A stretch of DNA of 37,083 nt from Verrucomicrobiales bacterium (GTDB lineage Bacteria; Verrucomicrobiota; Verrucomicrobiia; Limisphaerales; JAQGOY01), in NCBI GenBank assembly GCA_028293375.1, contig JAQGOY010000122.1, positions 1 through 37,083 on the forward strand, given 5' to 3'. Shown here one piece after another: positions 26,307-36,181 of the stretch. Under the pieces are notes generated by a model. The model saw nothing but the letters and a program-made list of their open reading frames with translations, did no database searches and was not told where the DNA came from. Within the stretch, counting starts at the first letter, position 1; every line of letters starts with the position of its first letter. Position numbers and translations under genes: made by a program.

Positions 26307-27109
26307 TTTGCTGCAGCAGGAGTCGAACTCCCTTGGACGTTGGTGTTGCCAGGTGACGCGTTGGTTGACGTTCCAGTAGCGATATTATTGGTTGCCTTGC
26401 CGACTCCATTTGTCGCCTTTTTCAACGCATTCGTCGGTCCAGGGGGTAATGGCGCTTCAAAAAGATCCACATCCGAATGGAGGCTGAGCAGGTAGTTCAC
26501 CATTGCATAGGCTTCCGGCCGGGGGACAATTTCGTATCCCTTTTCAGGAGCATAGGAACCAGAAATAACCAAAGCATCATCGCTTTGCCTGCCCGTGATT
26601 TGGCGCTTGGTAAAGAGATAGGGATACCCGGGCATGATTGAACCGGGGGAGGTAATTTGAGGATTATAGAGATGGGTCAGATGCCAGTTGAATATTTCAG
26701 CTGCAGAATTCGTTCCGGAATGAAATGCAGAGGTGCTGGCAAAATTCGTGGTGCCGCGAATACCAATGTTCGCGAGGTCAGGCCCAAAACGATGCGTTCC
26801 TAAAAGGGGTGGTTCATCGCGGAGATAATCCTGGGCAACGGTACGACGAATGCCCCAGCCACGTTGAATGTCACCACCATATCCGCGCGGACGAACCTGT
26901 TGGCTGTGGCAGGCGATGCAACCATTTTGACGATAAACTTCTTCGCCCTGGTTTCCCATGGTGCGACGAACCGATGGATAATTTATGCCTGCTTCCGTGG
27001 CAACAGCATCCTCGCGTCCAAGTTGAAGCTGGGGAGCAAAAACAATCCCCATCCAGGAGAGAGCAAAACTAAAAAGCAATCCGAGGAAAATCAAAGGTGA
27101 CTGGCTCAT
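26303..27109 (-). CDS. ccoO: cbb3-type cytochrome c oxidase subunit II, monohaem (CcoO)
   Basis: A 268-residue protein with one N-terminal membrane helix (about 5-25) and a periplasmic cytochrome c domain. The motif GCIACHSQQVRPRG (haem c at Cys64-His68) is the hallmark of CcoO/FixO; GPDLANIG and PGSIMPGYPYLF, holding the Met ligand, follow as in the family. The C-terminal ~50 residues are an extra low-complexity Asn/Thr/Ala/Ser tail. In standard cbb3 oxidase CcoO relays electrons to the CcoN haems; here CcoN is degenerate, so the acceptor is uncertain. Its start shares one base with the CcoN-like stop (TAATG). Confidence 0.93.
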   Translation of the reverse strand: MSQSPLIFLGLLFSFALSWMGIVFAPQLQLGREDAVATEAGINYPSVRRTMGNQGEEVYRQNGCIACHSQQVRPRGYGGDIQRGWGIRRTVAQDYLRDEPPLLGTHRFGPDLANIGIRGTTNFASTSAFHSGTNSAAEIFNWHLTHLYNPQITSPGSIMPGYPYLFTKRQITGRQSDDALVISGSYAPEKGYEIVPRPEAYAMVNYLLSLHSDVDLFEAPLPPGPTNALKKATNGVGKATNNIATGTSTNASPGNTNVQGSSTPAAAK

Positions 27110-28578
27110 TATTTTGTCCTCCTTGCAGGTTCAGTCGCGCGAACCTCAGCCAGGAAAGGGACAACCTGGTTCTTACCCCATTTGCCGAGGAAACCGAGGA
27201 CGTTCAGACAAAATACGATCTGACCCAGGAACAATAGCAAACCTCCCAGGAATCCAATTTTTAGAAAAATCGACGTGGTTTCGACAGATTTCATGAACGA
27301 ATTCAAGGGATTGGCCAGTGCGGTTCCCTGCAACCACCCGCCGAGAGCGAGGGCGAGAAAAACAATGGAAACGCCGGAAAGGGTAAGCATGAAATGGACT
27401 TTCGTGAGACTGGCCGACAGTTCCCCTTTCAAGGCGATCCGAGGCAACACGTAATAGATCACCGCGAAAAAGCTCATGGCCACAAACCCATGCAAATAAA
27501 GTGCGCGCAACCCATCGCCGAAAATGGTAAAATAAGTGAGTTTGTTAAGACCTGGCATGTTCGCCCATATGAGTAGAAGCGAACTGATAACAAAGCAGTA
27601 GGTTGCCACTTTAATGAAAGGCCAAATATTCGATTTGGCGCCATTGAATCCATTTAGAGTAACCAACAGGTTTACGGAGGTACTGATGAGAGGAATAAGC
27701 AGGAGTATGCTGGAAGCGACGGTAACGCTGACAATCCAGGCCGGCACAGGAGCACCGATCTGCAAAGTGGCCCAGGCGCCCGAAAATGCCAGGACCCAGA
27801 AACCGACCAGCGCCAGGTAACGGCTATAAAGAATGCGACCGGTGATCTTCGGAATAAAATAATAAAGAACCGCTATTCCCAGCGGGCTCAACCAGAGGGT
27901 GGAAACACCATTTCTAAACCAGGCGGCCAGCAAAGGAGTAACCACCCCACGCATGGGATGGAAAACCGCCAGATAGGCAACGGTCCCATATATCCAGGGA
28001 AACCAGAAAATCGCTCCCAGCAGGTACCACTGCGAAACGTACAATTCCCTTCGATTTCTGGAAGCAAATGTCATTAAGGCCGAAACACCGATCATCAAAT
28101 AACCGAGAACTAGAATCGGCACCGTGTATTTAGGAAATTCCAAACCTTCCAGGTTGGTGCTGTCACCGGAGAGAATCCCAAAAGTTCCAACCAACACGCC
28201 CAAGTTCCACAGTTTTGTACCCACTAAAACTGTCCAGCCCGAGGCCAGGGTCCTGGCGCCAAGGCGACAAACCAGCCAAAGCAGAACTGCAAAACCGGCC
28301 TGGATGGCGAAACCGAAAAGGAGCGCATTCGAAGCAGCGGGTTGGATCCTTCCATAGGTAATCCAGGCACAATCATTCCAAAAACCCGGGATGATGAGCT
28401 TAATGCCCGCAATCAAACCGAGAAAGCCCGCGACCACGCCCCAGATCGAAGCGCTGCTGATCAGCAGCATCAGCTGGGCTCGAAGCGATGCATCAATCTG
28501 CTCCGCTGAATCCAGGACTTCCGTGGCAGGCAAGCCGCTTGATTCCACTGGAGGTAAAGTAGGAGTGGATGAACTCAT
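27109..28578 (-). CDS. CcoN-like haem-copper oxidase subunit I lacking all haem/copper ligands
   Basis: A 489-residue protein from ATG 28578 (a TTG at 28617 is in frame but overlaps the previous gene) with about 11-12 membrane helices. Landmarks of cbb3 subunit I remain: YGRIQP, SNALLFGF, YVSQWY, LYYFIPK, WVLAF and VIYYVLPRI. Yet the whole chain has only three His, at about 207, 363 and 395. By-eye alignment to CcoN shows the low-spin haem His (LHTNA) as AASNA, the CuB His (YGHNA) as FRNGV, the CuB pair (GPHHLH) as ATLQIG, the cross-linked Tyr as Gly, and GHVHAG replaced by LRALYL. It therefore cannot bind the usual haems or copper or reduce oxygen. It sits directly before ccoO. I infer a structural or docking subunit joined to ACIII. 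Confidence 0.85.
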   Translation of the reverse strand: MSSSTPTLPPVESSGLPATEVLDSAEQIDASLRAQLMLLISSASIWGVVAGFLGLIAGIKLIIPGFWNDCAWITYGRIQPAASNALLFGFAIQAGFAVLLWLVCRLGARTLASGWTVLVGTKLWNLGVLVGTFGILSGDSTNLEGLEFPKYTVPILVLGYLMIGVSALMTFASRNRRELYVSQWYLLGAIFWFPWIYGTVAYLAVFHPMRGVVTPLLAAWFRNGVSTLWLSPLGIAVLYYFIPKITGRILYSRYLALVGFWVLAFSGAWATLQIGAPVPAWIVSVTVASSILLLIPLISTSVNLLVTLNGFNGAKSNIWPFIKVATYCFVISSLLLIWANMPGLNKLTYFTIFGDGLRALYLHGFVAMSFFAVIYYVLPRIALKGELSASLTKVHFMLTLSGVSIVFLALALGGWLQGTALANPLNSFMKSVETTSIFLKIGFLGGLLLFLGQIVFCLNVLGFLGKWGKNQVVPFLAEVRATEPARRTK

Positions 28579-28591
28579 TTTCAATGACGGC

Positions 28592-28951
28592 TTATTCAAA
28601 ACTTGGAGGAGGAGCAAACGCTTTGGTCGCGCGGCTGATCAGGTTTGAACGGCCTGCTGCGGGATCCTTGTACTCCTGCAAAGTCAGTTCGACAGCTTTG
28701 GAAACGGGTATGCGAATAATGCCATTAGCAGCATAGGAGTAGGCGTATCCATCAAGCACTTCCGCATTTTGAGAACGGAGCTCAGTGATATTTTTCATCC
28801 GTTCCTGCGCGCGATCAGTCCCAATCGCCGTCCCGGTGGTGTAATGACGCATAAGGCGAGCCATTTGGAACATCACCAGCAGCGAGCCAATGATGGCGAT
28901 GGCATAAATGAAACAGCGGCTTGATTTTGAACAGCAACTTTCGTTGTTCAT
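28592..28951 (-). CDS. Small membrane protein of the ACIII-cbb3 operon
   Basis: A 119-residue protein with an N-terminal Cys-containing stretch (MNNESCCSK), one membrane helix at about 13-32 (CFIYAIAIIGSLLVMFQMA) and a soluble, probably periplasmic part. The segment GIIRIPVSKAVELTL resembles the 'RIPI-RAMEL' pattern seen in small proteins beside respiratory genes of Planctomycetota and Verrucomicrobiota. Function unknown; ACIII of some bacteria has small extra subunits (ActG, ActH) and this could be one, or an assembly factor for the CcoN-like unit. Its ATG overlaps the actF TGA as ATGA, so it is translationally coupled; the CcoN-like ATG follows 13 bases after its stop. Confidence 0.75.
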   Translation of the reverse strand: MNNESCCSKSSRCFIYAIAIIGSLLVMFQMARLMRHYTTGTAIGTDRAQERMKNITELRSQNAEVLDGYAYSYAANGIIRIPVSKAVELTLQEYKDPAAGRSNLISRATKAFAPPPSFE

Positions 28952-30192
28952 GCGTGTCCCTCCAGGTTGGAAGCTACCGAGGCCGTAGCCGGTTTGACAT
29001 ACACACCCATTGCCTCAGCAATGCGCGGATCCCTTTGTGGATAGACAGGGTTACTTTTCAAATATTTCACAAATACCATGGACAGGACGCCACCGATAAA
29101 ACAGAGCGCTCCGACATCAGCCAGATGGGTCTCATAACCTTTTGGCAGCAAATGGGGGAGGACGTTGAAAGCCATGTCCATGTAGTGGCAGATCCAGGCC
29201 CACACGGTCATTACGATCATGATGGGAATGCTCAATTTTGCATCGATTCTCAGCATGGTCAGAAAGGGAATCAGAAAATGTCCGAAAAGGAGCAACATTC
29301 CAACCTGCCACCAGCTTCCGACTTCACGTTCGACATACCAGAAAGTTTCTTCTGGAATCGCAGCATTCCAAATCAGGAAATATTGTGAGAAATGGATGTA
29401 AGCGTAAAATACGGTGAAGACCAGGAACAACATTCCCAGGTCATGGAACTGTCTGCGATGGGCCACACCCGCCAACGGACCGCTCTTCTTCAAAGCCAGG
29501 GTAATCACGTAGACCGTCACCAAAGTGACCCACACGCTGCCCGCGAAATAGTAGACACCATACATGGTGGAGTACCACTGGTGCTCGATCGTTTTCATCC
29601 ACATGATTGCGGCGAGCGTCAAACTGAAACCGAAGGCAAAGATACCCCAGGCGGAATGAAATCTCATTCCCCGAGTCCACTTGGCAGCGCCGTCTTTATC
29701 CTGGGCCAGGGACAAAGCACGCAATCTCCAGGAAAGAAAGGACCAGACGGCGAACAGGACGACAGCAATGATGTACCAGGTTTTCTCGTTCACCAAAGCC
29801 GCTTTTTCATGCAGCGAGTGATCTGGAGGATCCATGGTCATCCAGTCGTAAATCTGATGAGAACAAAGCGCGATGGGAATGAACAAAATCGCCATGATTG
29901 GAAACAAGAATGCCAGATGCTCCGTGATGCGCCGGATCGGAACAGACCACCCGGAATCAAAAAGATGATGCATCAAAGTGAGGAACAAGCCTCCCAGGCA
30001 AAGGCTCAGGAAAAACATATAAGCCGTCAGATAGGAATAGGCGAACTGCTTGGCGCCGCCGTCACCTTTGAAATAGGCAAATGCAAGGCCCACCGCTCCG
30101 ACGATGATGAGAATCATCGGGAGTTTGCTCCACTTGCTCAGATCCAGCCGCGATTCGCTCGCCGGCGCTACTTTTGTGGTATGCGAAGCCAT
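28948..30192 (-). CDS. actF: Alternative complex III subunit ActF, NrfD-like membrane subunit
   Basis: A 414-residue integral membrane protein with about ten helices, the second quinone-binding-type (NrfD/PsrC family) subunit of ACIII. Visible features are MILIIVGAVGLAFAYF (first helix), the conserved LTLMHHLFDSGWSVPIRR-TEH region with its His pair and basic/acidic residues, FHSAWGIFAF, HFSQYFLIWNAAIPEETFWY and FGHFLIPFLTML. ActF pairs with ActC in the membrane, and in solved ACIII structures it contributes to proton-conducting half channels. Three bases separate it from the actE stop. No Shine-Dalgarno sequence is seen, consistent with coupling to the gene before. Confidence 0.93.
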   Translation of the reverse strand: MASHTTKVAPASESRLDLSKWSKLPMILIIVGAVGLAFAYFKGDGGAKQFAYSYLTAYMFFLSLCLGGLFLTLMHHLFDSGWSVPIRRITEHLAFLFPIMAILFIPIALCSHQIYDWMTMDPPDHSLHEKAALVNEKTWYIIAVVLFAVWSFLSWRLRALSLAQDKDGAAKWTRGMRFHSAWGIFAFGFSLTLAAIMWMKTIEHQWYSTMYGVYYFAGSVWVTLVTVYVITLALKKSGPLAGVAHRRQFHDLGMLFLVFTVFYAYIHFSQYFLIWNAAIPEETFWYVEREVGSWWQVGMLLLFGHFLIPFLTMLRIDAKLSIPIMIVMTVWAWICHYMDMAFNVLPHLLPKGYETHLADVGALCFIGGVLSMVFVKYLKSNPVYPQRDPRIAEAMGVYVKPATASVASNLEGHA

Positions 30193-30194
30193 AA

Positions 30195-30815
30195 TTATTT
30201 TTTCAGTGAAGCTCGGATATTTGCTGGCACTTCCTCAGGCAAGGCCAAACGACTGCGCTGCAGGGCACGAAGGTAGGCGATAATAGCCCATCGGTCCTCG
30301 GTCACCACATTGGGACCGTATGCGCCCATTAAACCTTTTCCGTAGGTGATGGTGTTGAAAATTTCGCCGTCCGGCATCTTGATGATGCGGATGTCATGGA
30401 AATTAGCCACCGCTCCCATGCCATATTTCGTGGTAATTCCTTTGCCATCGCCCTGCATACCGTGGCAGGGAGAGCAACTGATTTGGAAACGTTCCTGGCC
30501 GCGAGCCAATAATGTTGCGGAAACGGGAACCGGGCTGATTTCGACAAAGTTGGTGGTGCCAACAATCTTACCAGTGTTCATGGTATTATCCTGGTAATGC
30601 GCGCCTCGCGCCACAGTGCCTTCGACTGGCAGACGAGAACTCAAACCCATGGGCGAGAGATTCGCGTCCGTTTGCGGACGAAGTTTCAACTGCCGATCCA
30701 TGTCAGGGAATATTTCGATGGGGGGTTTGCGGGAGATGTCTCCCTGTTTTCCCAATACCAAAAAAACCAGGATGCAAAGTGCCAGAAATCCGATGATGAA
30801 ATGAAAGAAGCGCAT
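30195..30815 (-). CDS. actE: Alternative complex III subunit ActE, monohaem cytochrome c
   Basis: Start set at ATG 30815, which has GGAGG six bases upstream; a longer frame to 30860 runs back into actD. The 206-residue protein has an N-terminal membrane or lipoprotein-like helix (MRFFHFIIGFLALCILVFLV) and a cytochrome c domain with CSPCH at 114-118, and a Met-containing segment (KYGMGAV or KGLMGAYGP) likely supplying the distal ligand. In ACIII, ActE takes electrons from the ActA haems and delivers them to the oxidase side. It lies between actD and actF as in other ACIII operons. Confidence 0.93.
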   Translation of the reverse strand: MRFFHFIIGFLALCILVFLVLGKQGDISRKPPIEIFPDMDRQLKLRPQTDANLSPMGLSSRLPVEGTVARGAHYQDNTMNTGKIVGTTNFVEISPVPVSATLLARGQERFQISCSPCHGMQGDGKGITTKYGMGAVANFHDIRIIKMPDGEIFNTITYGKGLMGAYGPNVVTEDRWAIIAYLRALQRSRLALPEEVPANIRASLKK

Positions 30816-30816
30816 A

Positions 30817-31392
30817 TTAATCCTCCACCACCTCAAGGTGATTCGGTCCTGTCGATTCAAGTGTGGCCCGAGTCTGGGTTTCGGAATATTTTGGATCAGT
30901 GGTTTCGATCACAATGTAGAATTTGTCATGCGTGACGCCCTTGAAGCGCCAGCTTTTGAGTAAAGGATGATACAACCGGGGAAGCCGATTGAGGAACAGC
31001 ATCCCCAACAAACTTCCGAAGGATGCAAACAAAATGGTGAGTTCGTAACTGACAGGAAATGCGTAAAGCGGGCTGAACAATGGCTTGCCGCCAACAATCA
31101 ATTTATAGTCCCAACCGTTCATGTAAAAAATCATCGACATGCCGGTGGTGAATCCCGCCACGCCGCCGAAGAATGAAAACCAGCCGACTTTGGAATTCTT
31201 CAACCCCATGGCATCATCCATTCCGTGGACCGGGTATGGAGAATACACGTCCCATCTCGTAAAACCCGCATCGCGGATTTTTTCCGCAGCATGCATGACG
31301 TCCGCAGGTGTCAGGTATTCTGCAAGGATTCCGAATGGTCTCGTCGCCGTTAACTTCGGCACTCTTGGTTCTGTAGGAGTCGTCGGATTCAT
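30817..31392 (-). CDS. actD: Alternative complex III subunit ActD (DUF3341)
   Basis: A 191-residue membrane protein of the DUF3341/ActD family. The soluble N-terminal half has the conserved GILAEYLTPADVMHAAEKIRDAG run and the WDVYSPYPVHGMDDAMGLK segment. Two membrane helices follow, at about 69-91 (VGWFSFFGGVAGFTTGM) and 115-135 (ELTILFASFGSLLGMLFL), then the F-x-x-HD-x-F motif (GVTHDKFYIVIE). It has no cofactor and packs against the membrane subunits of the complex. Its ATG shares one base with the actC stop (TAATG). Confidence 0.93.
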   Translation of the reverse strand: MNPTTPTEPRVPKLTATRPFGILAEYLTPADVMHAAEKIRDAGFTRWDVYSPYPVHGMDDAMGLKNSKVGWFSFFGGVAGFTTGMSMIFYMNGWDYKLIVGGKPLFSPLYAFPVSYELTILFASFGSLLGMLFLNRLPRLYHPLLKSWRFKGVTHDKFYIVIETTDPKYSETQTRATLESTGPNHLEVVED

Positions 31393-32819
31393 TAGTGATG
31401 CCCTCCGATTTTAGCTCCGCCCAAAGGATGATGAGGATCGGCCTGTGGGGTGACGCCTTTGACTTCAGCGATGGCAATCATCGGTAGAAAACGCATGAAC
31501 AAAAGGAACAGCGTGAAAAACAATCCAAACGATCCGATAAACGTACAGATATCAACCCAGGAGGGACTGAAATAGCCCCAACTCGATGGCAGGTAGTCGC
31601 GATGCAGTGAAGTGACGATGATCACGAATCGTTCGAACCACATGCCAATGTTTACAAAGATGGAAATGATGAAGACGATCACCATGTTCTGCCGGACTTT
31701 GCGGAACCAGAAAAGGTGAGGCGTAATGACGTTACAGGTGATCATGCTCCAGTAAGCCCACCAATAGGGACCGAAAGCCCGGTTCATGAACGCATAGCGT
31801 TCGTAAGGATTGCCGCCATACCAGGCAATAAAGAACTCCATGCCATAGGCGTAACCGACAATGGAACCGGTGGCCAAAATAACCTTACCCATCAATTCTA
31901 TGTGGCGGATGGTGATGATATCTTCCAGTTTGCAGAGCGTCCTTAAAGGGACGAGCAACGTGAGCACCATGCCGAATCCGGAGAAAATAGCGCCGGCCAC
32001 GAAGTAAGGAGGGAAAATGGTGGTGTGCCATCCCGGAACCTGCGAGACAGCGAAGTCGAAGGAGACGATACTGTGCACAGACAGAACCAGCGGGGTCGAA
32101 ATACCTGCCAGCAGCAAATACGCTTTTTCGTAATTGCTCCAGTGACGGTTCGAGCCAGTCCAGCCCAGGGCAAACAGGCCATAAAAGAATTTACGAACTT
32201 TTGTTACCGCGCGATCACGCATGGTGGCCAGATCAGGAATCAAACCGGTGTACCAGAACAACAGCGAAACGGTTCCGTAGGTCGAAACCGCAAACACGTC
32301 CCACAACAAGGGCGAACGGAATTGAGGCCAAATGTCATTCGCATTGGGTATTGGAGCCAGGTAGATAGGAGCAAGCCAGATACGTCCGACGTGAACGACC
32401 GGGAAAATACCTGCGCAAGCAACCGCGAACAGGGTCATGGCTTCCGCCGAGCGATTAATCGAAGTACGCCATTTTTGGCGAAGCAGGAACAGCACAGCAG
32501 AAATCAAGGTTCCAGCGTGACCGATACCGATCCAAAACACGAAGTTGGTAATATCCCACGCCCAGTCGACTGGCTGGTTCAAACCCCAAACGCCCACACC
32601 GGTGGAAATCAAATAGGCGATCAGGGTGAACATCATGGTCATCACGCTGGCGCTGATGATGAATGCCGGCCACCACCACCTGGGCATTTTCTTTTCGACG
32701 ATTCCGGCAATAGTATCGGAAATCCAGGCCGGACTGTGGCGGTTCAACACCAACGGAGCGCGCTCCAATTGTGGTGGAGGCGGTTGAATATTGACCGTTG
32801 ATGAAACTTCAGAGGCCAT
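31392..32819 (-). CDS. actC: Alternative complex III subunit ActC, quinol-oxidising NrfD-like subunit
   Basis: A 475-residue polytopic protein of the NrfD/PsrC family with about ten helices. Typical pieces are [28 protein letters not shown] (split here for length: [13 protein letters not shown] then WIGIGHAGT), [34 protein letters not shown] with the [19 protein letters not shown] region, and [12 protein letters not shown]. The His and acidic residues near IGHAG and VHSIVSFD line the proposed quinol site next to the [3Fe-4S] cluster of ActB. It oxidises menaquinol or ubiquinol and passes electrons to ActB. Translationally coupled to actB by a one-base overlap. Confidence 0.94.
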   Translation of the reverse strand: MASEVSSTVNIQPPPPQLERAPLVLNRHSPAWISDTIAGIVEKKMPRWWWPAFIISASVMTMMFTLIAYLISTGVGVWGLNQPVDWAWDITNFVFWIGIGHAGTLISAVLFLLRQKWRTSINRSAEAMTLFAVACAGIFPVVHVGRIWLAPIYLAPIPNANDIWPQFRSPLLWDVFAVSTYGTVSLLFWYTGLIPDLATMRDRAVTKVRKFFYGLFALGWTGSNRHWSNYEKAYLLLAGISTPLVLSVHSIVSFDFAVSQVPGWHTTIFPPYFVAGAIFSGFGMVLTLLVPLRTLCKLEDIITIRHIELMGKVILATGSIVGYAYGMEFFIAWYGGNPYERYAFMNRAFGPYWWAYWSMITCNVITPHLFWFRKVRQNMVIVFIISIFVNIGMWFERFVIIVTSLHRDYLPSSWGYFSPSWVDICTFIGSFGLFFTLFLLFMRFLPMIAIAEVKGVTPQADPHHPLGGAKIGGHH

Positions 32820-35800
32820 TATTTAGCTCCTTTCTCAGCAGCGTGAGCTTCGGCCCCATGTGCAGGTTGATGATCATTTGCGTGTCCAGCCTTGTCGTGT
32901 TCGCCTGCAGCCCCATGTGCATGTTCAGCAAAAGGCGAATCGTTATCTGCTTCGATATATTCTTCTATACTCTCGGGATTCTTATGATCGCTTGCGAGAG
33001 CGGGGTTCGGATTGCGAATACGAGCCAAATAGGTGAGCCGAGGCTTCGTGTCGAGAAAACCGAGAACTGAATAATTGCGATCCTGTCTTTTTAATTTACT
33101 AACCGCACTATTCTCGTCGATCAAGTTTCCGAAAGTAATGGCTTCAGCAGGACAAGCCTGGGCACAGGCTGTGGTGAACGTTCCTTCCGGCACCTGGACA
33201 TCACCCGTATTCTTCGCTTTGACTTTTTGAGTAATCTTTGCCCCTTCGATGCGTTGCACACAGAACGTGCACTTTTCCATCACACCGCGCATACGCACAG
33301 TGACATCTGGATTTTTCAGCATCTTGATCAGGTCATACTCCAGAGGCTCACGCTTGGCGAAGGGACCCTGATAAAGTTTGCCGAAAGCTCCCTTGCTCAT
33401 GTCAGGCCCGTCGTTCGGGCGCTTGTTGAAGTCGAAGAAATTGAAACGTCGCACTTTATACGGGCAGTTGTTGGCGCAATACCGCGTGCCGATGCAGCGG
33501 TTATAAGCCATCACGTTCAAGCCTTCTTCATCGTGAACTGTCGCATTCACCGGGCACACACTTTCGCAAGGCGCGCTTTCGCAGTGCTGACAGGTCATGG
33601 GCTGGAAAACAGTCTGCGGATCGTAAACAGAACCAGAGTAATAACGATCCAGGCGCAGCCATTGCATTTCGCGTCCCTTGTTGATCTGGTCTTTGCCGAC
33701 CATCGGAACGTTATTTTCGCTCTGACACGCGAGGATACAGGCGTTGCAGCCAACGCAGGAATTGAGGTCGATGACCATTCCCCATTTATGAACCACGCTC
33801 TGAAGTTCTGGATGACTCTTATATGGATGCTGATAAATGCCCCCTTTATTTGGAGCGTGAGCATCAATATCCATGTGGCTCGCGAACTTGGGGACCTTCA
33901 GGAAATCTTCGAGGTTGGCCTCGCGGACGATGGGACGGCCTTCCATGGAGCCGTGCTCCTGGGTGGTCACTACTCGGTCAGTCTTCGCGACGCTCAACTG
34001 GGCGAGTTTGGCGCCACTGGCGAAGTTTAGACTTTTGGTCGTACGCACCAAATAAGCATTGTAACCGCAACCTTTGCCGATCCGGCCTGTCTTCGTGCGA
34101 CCATAGCCAAGCGCCAGGGCCAGCACATTGTCAGCCATGCCTGGCTGGACCCAAATTGTCCCGGTCACGGAGCGATTATTCAAGGTGACGGTCATGACAT
34201 CGTTGGCGTTGCCGATACCGAGGTCATTATTCTTCAAGTCCTTTTCCCGGAACTGGTGTTTTCCAAAAGGAACGCCGCCATTATTCTCGGTGACACGCAG
34301 TTTCAAAGCCCTCGCCGTGGCAGGACTCAACATGATCACGTTATCCCAAACAATTTTTGTTACGGGATCCGGGGTTTCCTGCAGCCATCCGTTGTTGTTG
34401 TAACGACCGTCGTCCACGCTGTAATCGCGATGGAAAACAACTTCCAGGATTTCCGCAGTTGGAGCTGGAGAATCCTCGCCTTTGATCGCTGCTGCGACAG
34501 CGCCTGCATTGATCCCGCCGCTGATGGCAGGGGCTGCGCTATTCTCCAGCAAACCGTCATGTAAAAACTTTTTCCAGGCGTCTTCCGAGTTGTTGCCGCC
34601 GGAAAGGCCGCTGAAAGTCTCTCTCACGATGTCATAGCCACGGAGGCTTTTGGCGCCGGCTATTGCTGCCAGGACTTCAAGTTGAGAAATGCCGCCAAAA
34701 AGAGGCGCAATTAAGGGTTGAACAGGAACCAAAATGCCATCAACGGTTCGCCCGTCACCCCATGCTTCCAGATAATGAGCTTCTGGAATGTGATGCGTGG
34801 CAGATGCAAACGATTCATCTTCGTAGTAGGCTAGGCGCACAATTGTTTTCGCCTTCTTCACCGTCGTTCCCCACTCCAGGTCTGCAGGCGCGTTGTAAGT
34901 GGGATTGCCACCTAAAATGACGAGTGTTTCGACTTTGCCAATGTTCAGTGCATCCGCGAGTTGGGAAATGGAACCAGCTTCCACTTCATCGGTTGGACGT
35001 GCGGTCACCACTTCGCTGCCCAATGCAGCATTCATGGCGTGAGCCAGCAAATGGACCGAAAGCGGTTGGCGGGGGCCAGCGATTACCACACTGCTTTTTC
35101 CGTTTGCGATCAGGTCCTTTGCGCACTCGGTAATAAATTTGTTATGAGCATCAAGTGCAGCGCTTCCGTTCAAGTTGCCCGGAATTCCAGCTTTGACGAT
35201 TTGTGCTGCCAGCCGGGCTGCAACCCCCTGGATCTGACTTGGCGCGACGCGCAGGCGATGATCCGCATTGACGCCAGTAACGGTATAGAGGGCTTCAACC
35301 GCATAGAAGCGGCTCATTTCCGACTTGTTTCCCTTTTCGTCGGTAGCACCGTTTAATTTACGACCCTTCGCGAATCCACGAATCATTCGGTAGGACTCAT
35401 CTTCGCCACCGAGGAAATCGGAATCGAGCGAGAGAATGCGCTTCGCCTTCTCGAATTGGTAATCAAGAACGACGGACTTGCCGTAAGCTAATTTAGCGGC
35501 TTGTTTTGCTGCATCGCTGGAAAGTGGCTCGTAAGAGTACCAGCCTGCCTGAGGCATGGCCTTGGCAATTTCCTTCTGCAGACGCAAACGTGAAGGAGAA
35601 TTGTTTTCATTGATTAAAAAGGCCAATCCCTGGCCTTGCGTGGCCTGATATTTTTTGCCGATCGCCGTGAGGTTATCCATCGCCTCTTCACGATTGCTGT
35701 TGCCAGCGCCGTGATAAAGCATGGCCCGGTCTGGATCGTACAAATTAAGAATGGATGCCTGGGTGAAGGCGTCCGTGCCACCCTTCCCGGAAGGATGCTG

Positions 35801-36181
35801 AGGATTACCTTCGATTTTAACCGGACGACCTTCGTAGGATTTTACCAGCAGTGGAATGTGAGTTCCACGAATTGGCCGGGCGGTAGCGTAAAACTGGGCG
35901 ACACCGTGGATATAACCTTCAGGCAGTTTCGAGAAAGGCAGAATTTTCTCAACGGGCTTTCGGCAGCCCGTCAACCCACCGACTCCCATGAGCAGGAAGG
36001 AAGCGGACATGATCTTGATGAAATGACGGCGACCGACAGGATCGGAAAACTCGCTGGCGCCTTGTGGGAATTCACGTTCGATCCATTGATTGAACTCAGG
36101 AGAATCCGAGAGCTGTTCAAGACTGCGCCAATATTTCGGGCCCACTTCGGGTTCAGGGCATGGAGGAGGAATAGTTTTCAT
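32819..36181 (-). CDS. actB: Alternative complex III subunit ActB, molybdopterin-like/iron-sulphur fusion
   Basis: Start set at ATG 36181, which overlaps the actA stop as ATGA. The 1,120-residue protein has a twin-arginine signal (GRRHFIKIM at about 50) running into a lipobox-like LTGC, so it is exported folded and probably lipid-anchored. The first ~750 residues are the molybdopterin-oxidoreductase-like domain, which in ACIII holds no molybdenum. The C-terminal iron-sulphur domain has [42 protein letters not shown] and [10 protein letters not shown], fitting three [4Fe-4S] and one [3Fe-4S] clusters. A His/Ala-rich tail ([20 protein letters not shown]) of about 40 residues ends the protein; it could bind metal. 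It accepts electrons from ActC and passes them to the haems. Confidence 0.95.
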   Translation of the reverse strand: MKTIPPPCPEPEVGPKYWRSLEQLSDSPEFNQWIEREFPQGASEFSDPVGRRHFIKIMSASFLLMGVGGLTGCRKPVEKILPFSKLPEGYIHGVAQFYATARPIRGTHIPLLVKSYEGRPVKIEGNPQHPSGKGGTDAFTQASILNLYDPDRAMLYHGAGNSNREEAMDNLTAIGKKYQATQGQGLAFLINENNSPSRLRLQKEIAKAMPQAGWYSYEPLSSDAAKQAAKLAYGKSVVLDYQFEKAKRILSLDSDFLGGEDESYRMIRGFAKGRKLNGATDEKGNKSEMSRFYAVEALYTVTGVNADHRLRVAPSQIQGVAARLAAQIVKAGIPGNLNGSAALDAHNKFITECAKDLIANGKSSVVIAGPRQPLSVHLLAHAMNAALGSEVVTARPTDEVEAGSISQLADALNIGKVETLVILGGNPTYNAPADLEWGTTVKKAKTIVRLAYYEDESFASATHHIPEAHYLEAWGDGRTVDGILVPVQPLIAPLFGGISQLEVLAAIAGAKSLRGYDIVRETFSGLSGGNNSEDAWKKFLHDGLLENSAAPAISGGINAGAVAAAIKGEDSPAPTAEILEVVFHRDYSVDDGRYNNNGWLQETPDPVTKIVWDNVIMLSPATARALKLRVTENNGGVPFGKHQFREKDLKNNDLGIGNANDVMTVTLNNRSVTGTIWVQPGMADNVLALALGYGRTKTGRIGKGCGYNAYLVRTTKSLNFASGAKLAQLSVAKTDRVVTTQEHGSMEGRPIVREANLEDFLKVPKFASHMDIDAHAPNKGGIYQHPYKSHPELQSVVHKWGMVIDLNSCVGCNACILACQSENNVPMVGKDQINKGREMQWLRLDRYYSGSVYDPQTVFQPMTCQHCESAPCESVCPVNATVHDEEGLNVMAYNRCIGTRYCANNCPYKVRRFNFFDFNKRPNDGPDMSKGAFGKLYQGPFAKREPLEYDLIKMLKNPDVTVRMRGVMEKCTFCVQRIEGAKITQKVKAKNTGDVQVPEGTFTTACAQACPAEAITFGNLIDENSAVSKLKRQDRNYSVLGFLDTKPRLTYLARIRNPNPALASDHKNPESIEEYIEADNDSPFAEHAHGAAGEHDKAGHANDHQPAHGAEAHAAEKGAK

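Noticed and set aside
27109-28578. CcoN-like gene as an NO reductase or alkane-type variant
   Set aside because: All NO reductase families of this superfamily keep the haem histidines, which are missing here.
29392-30276. Rightward open frame of 294 codons across actF and actE
   Set aside because: Antisense to two well-supported genes; composition rich in Gln, His and Arg is typical of a shadow frame.
30816-30860. Longer actE start at 30860
   Set aside because: It overlaps the conserved end of actD and lacks a ribosome site, whereas ATG 30815 has GGAGG at proper spacing and begins a typical membrane anchor.
32025-34030. Rightward open frames of 258 and 267 codons within actC and actB
   Set aside because: Both are antisense to clear, motif-rich ACIII genes and their translations resemble no protein family.
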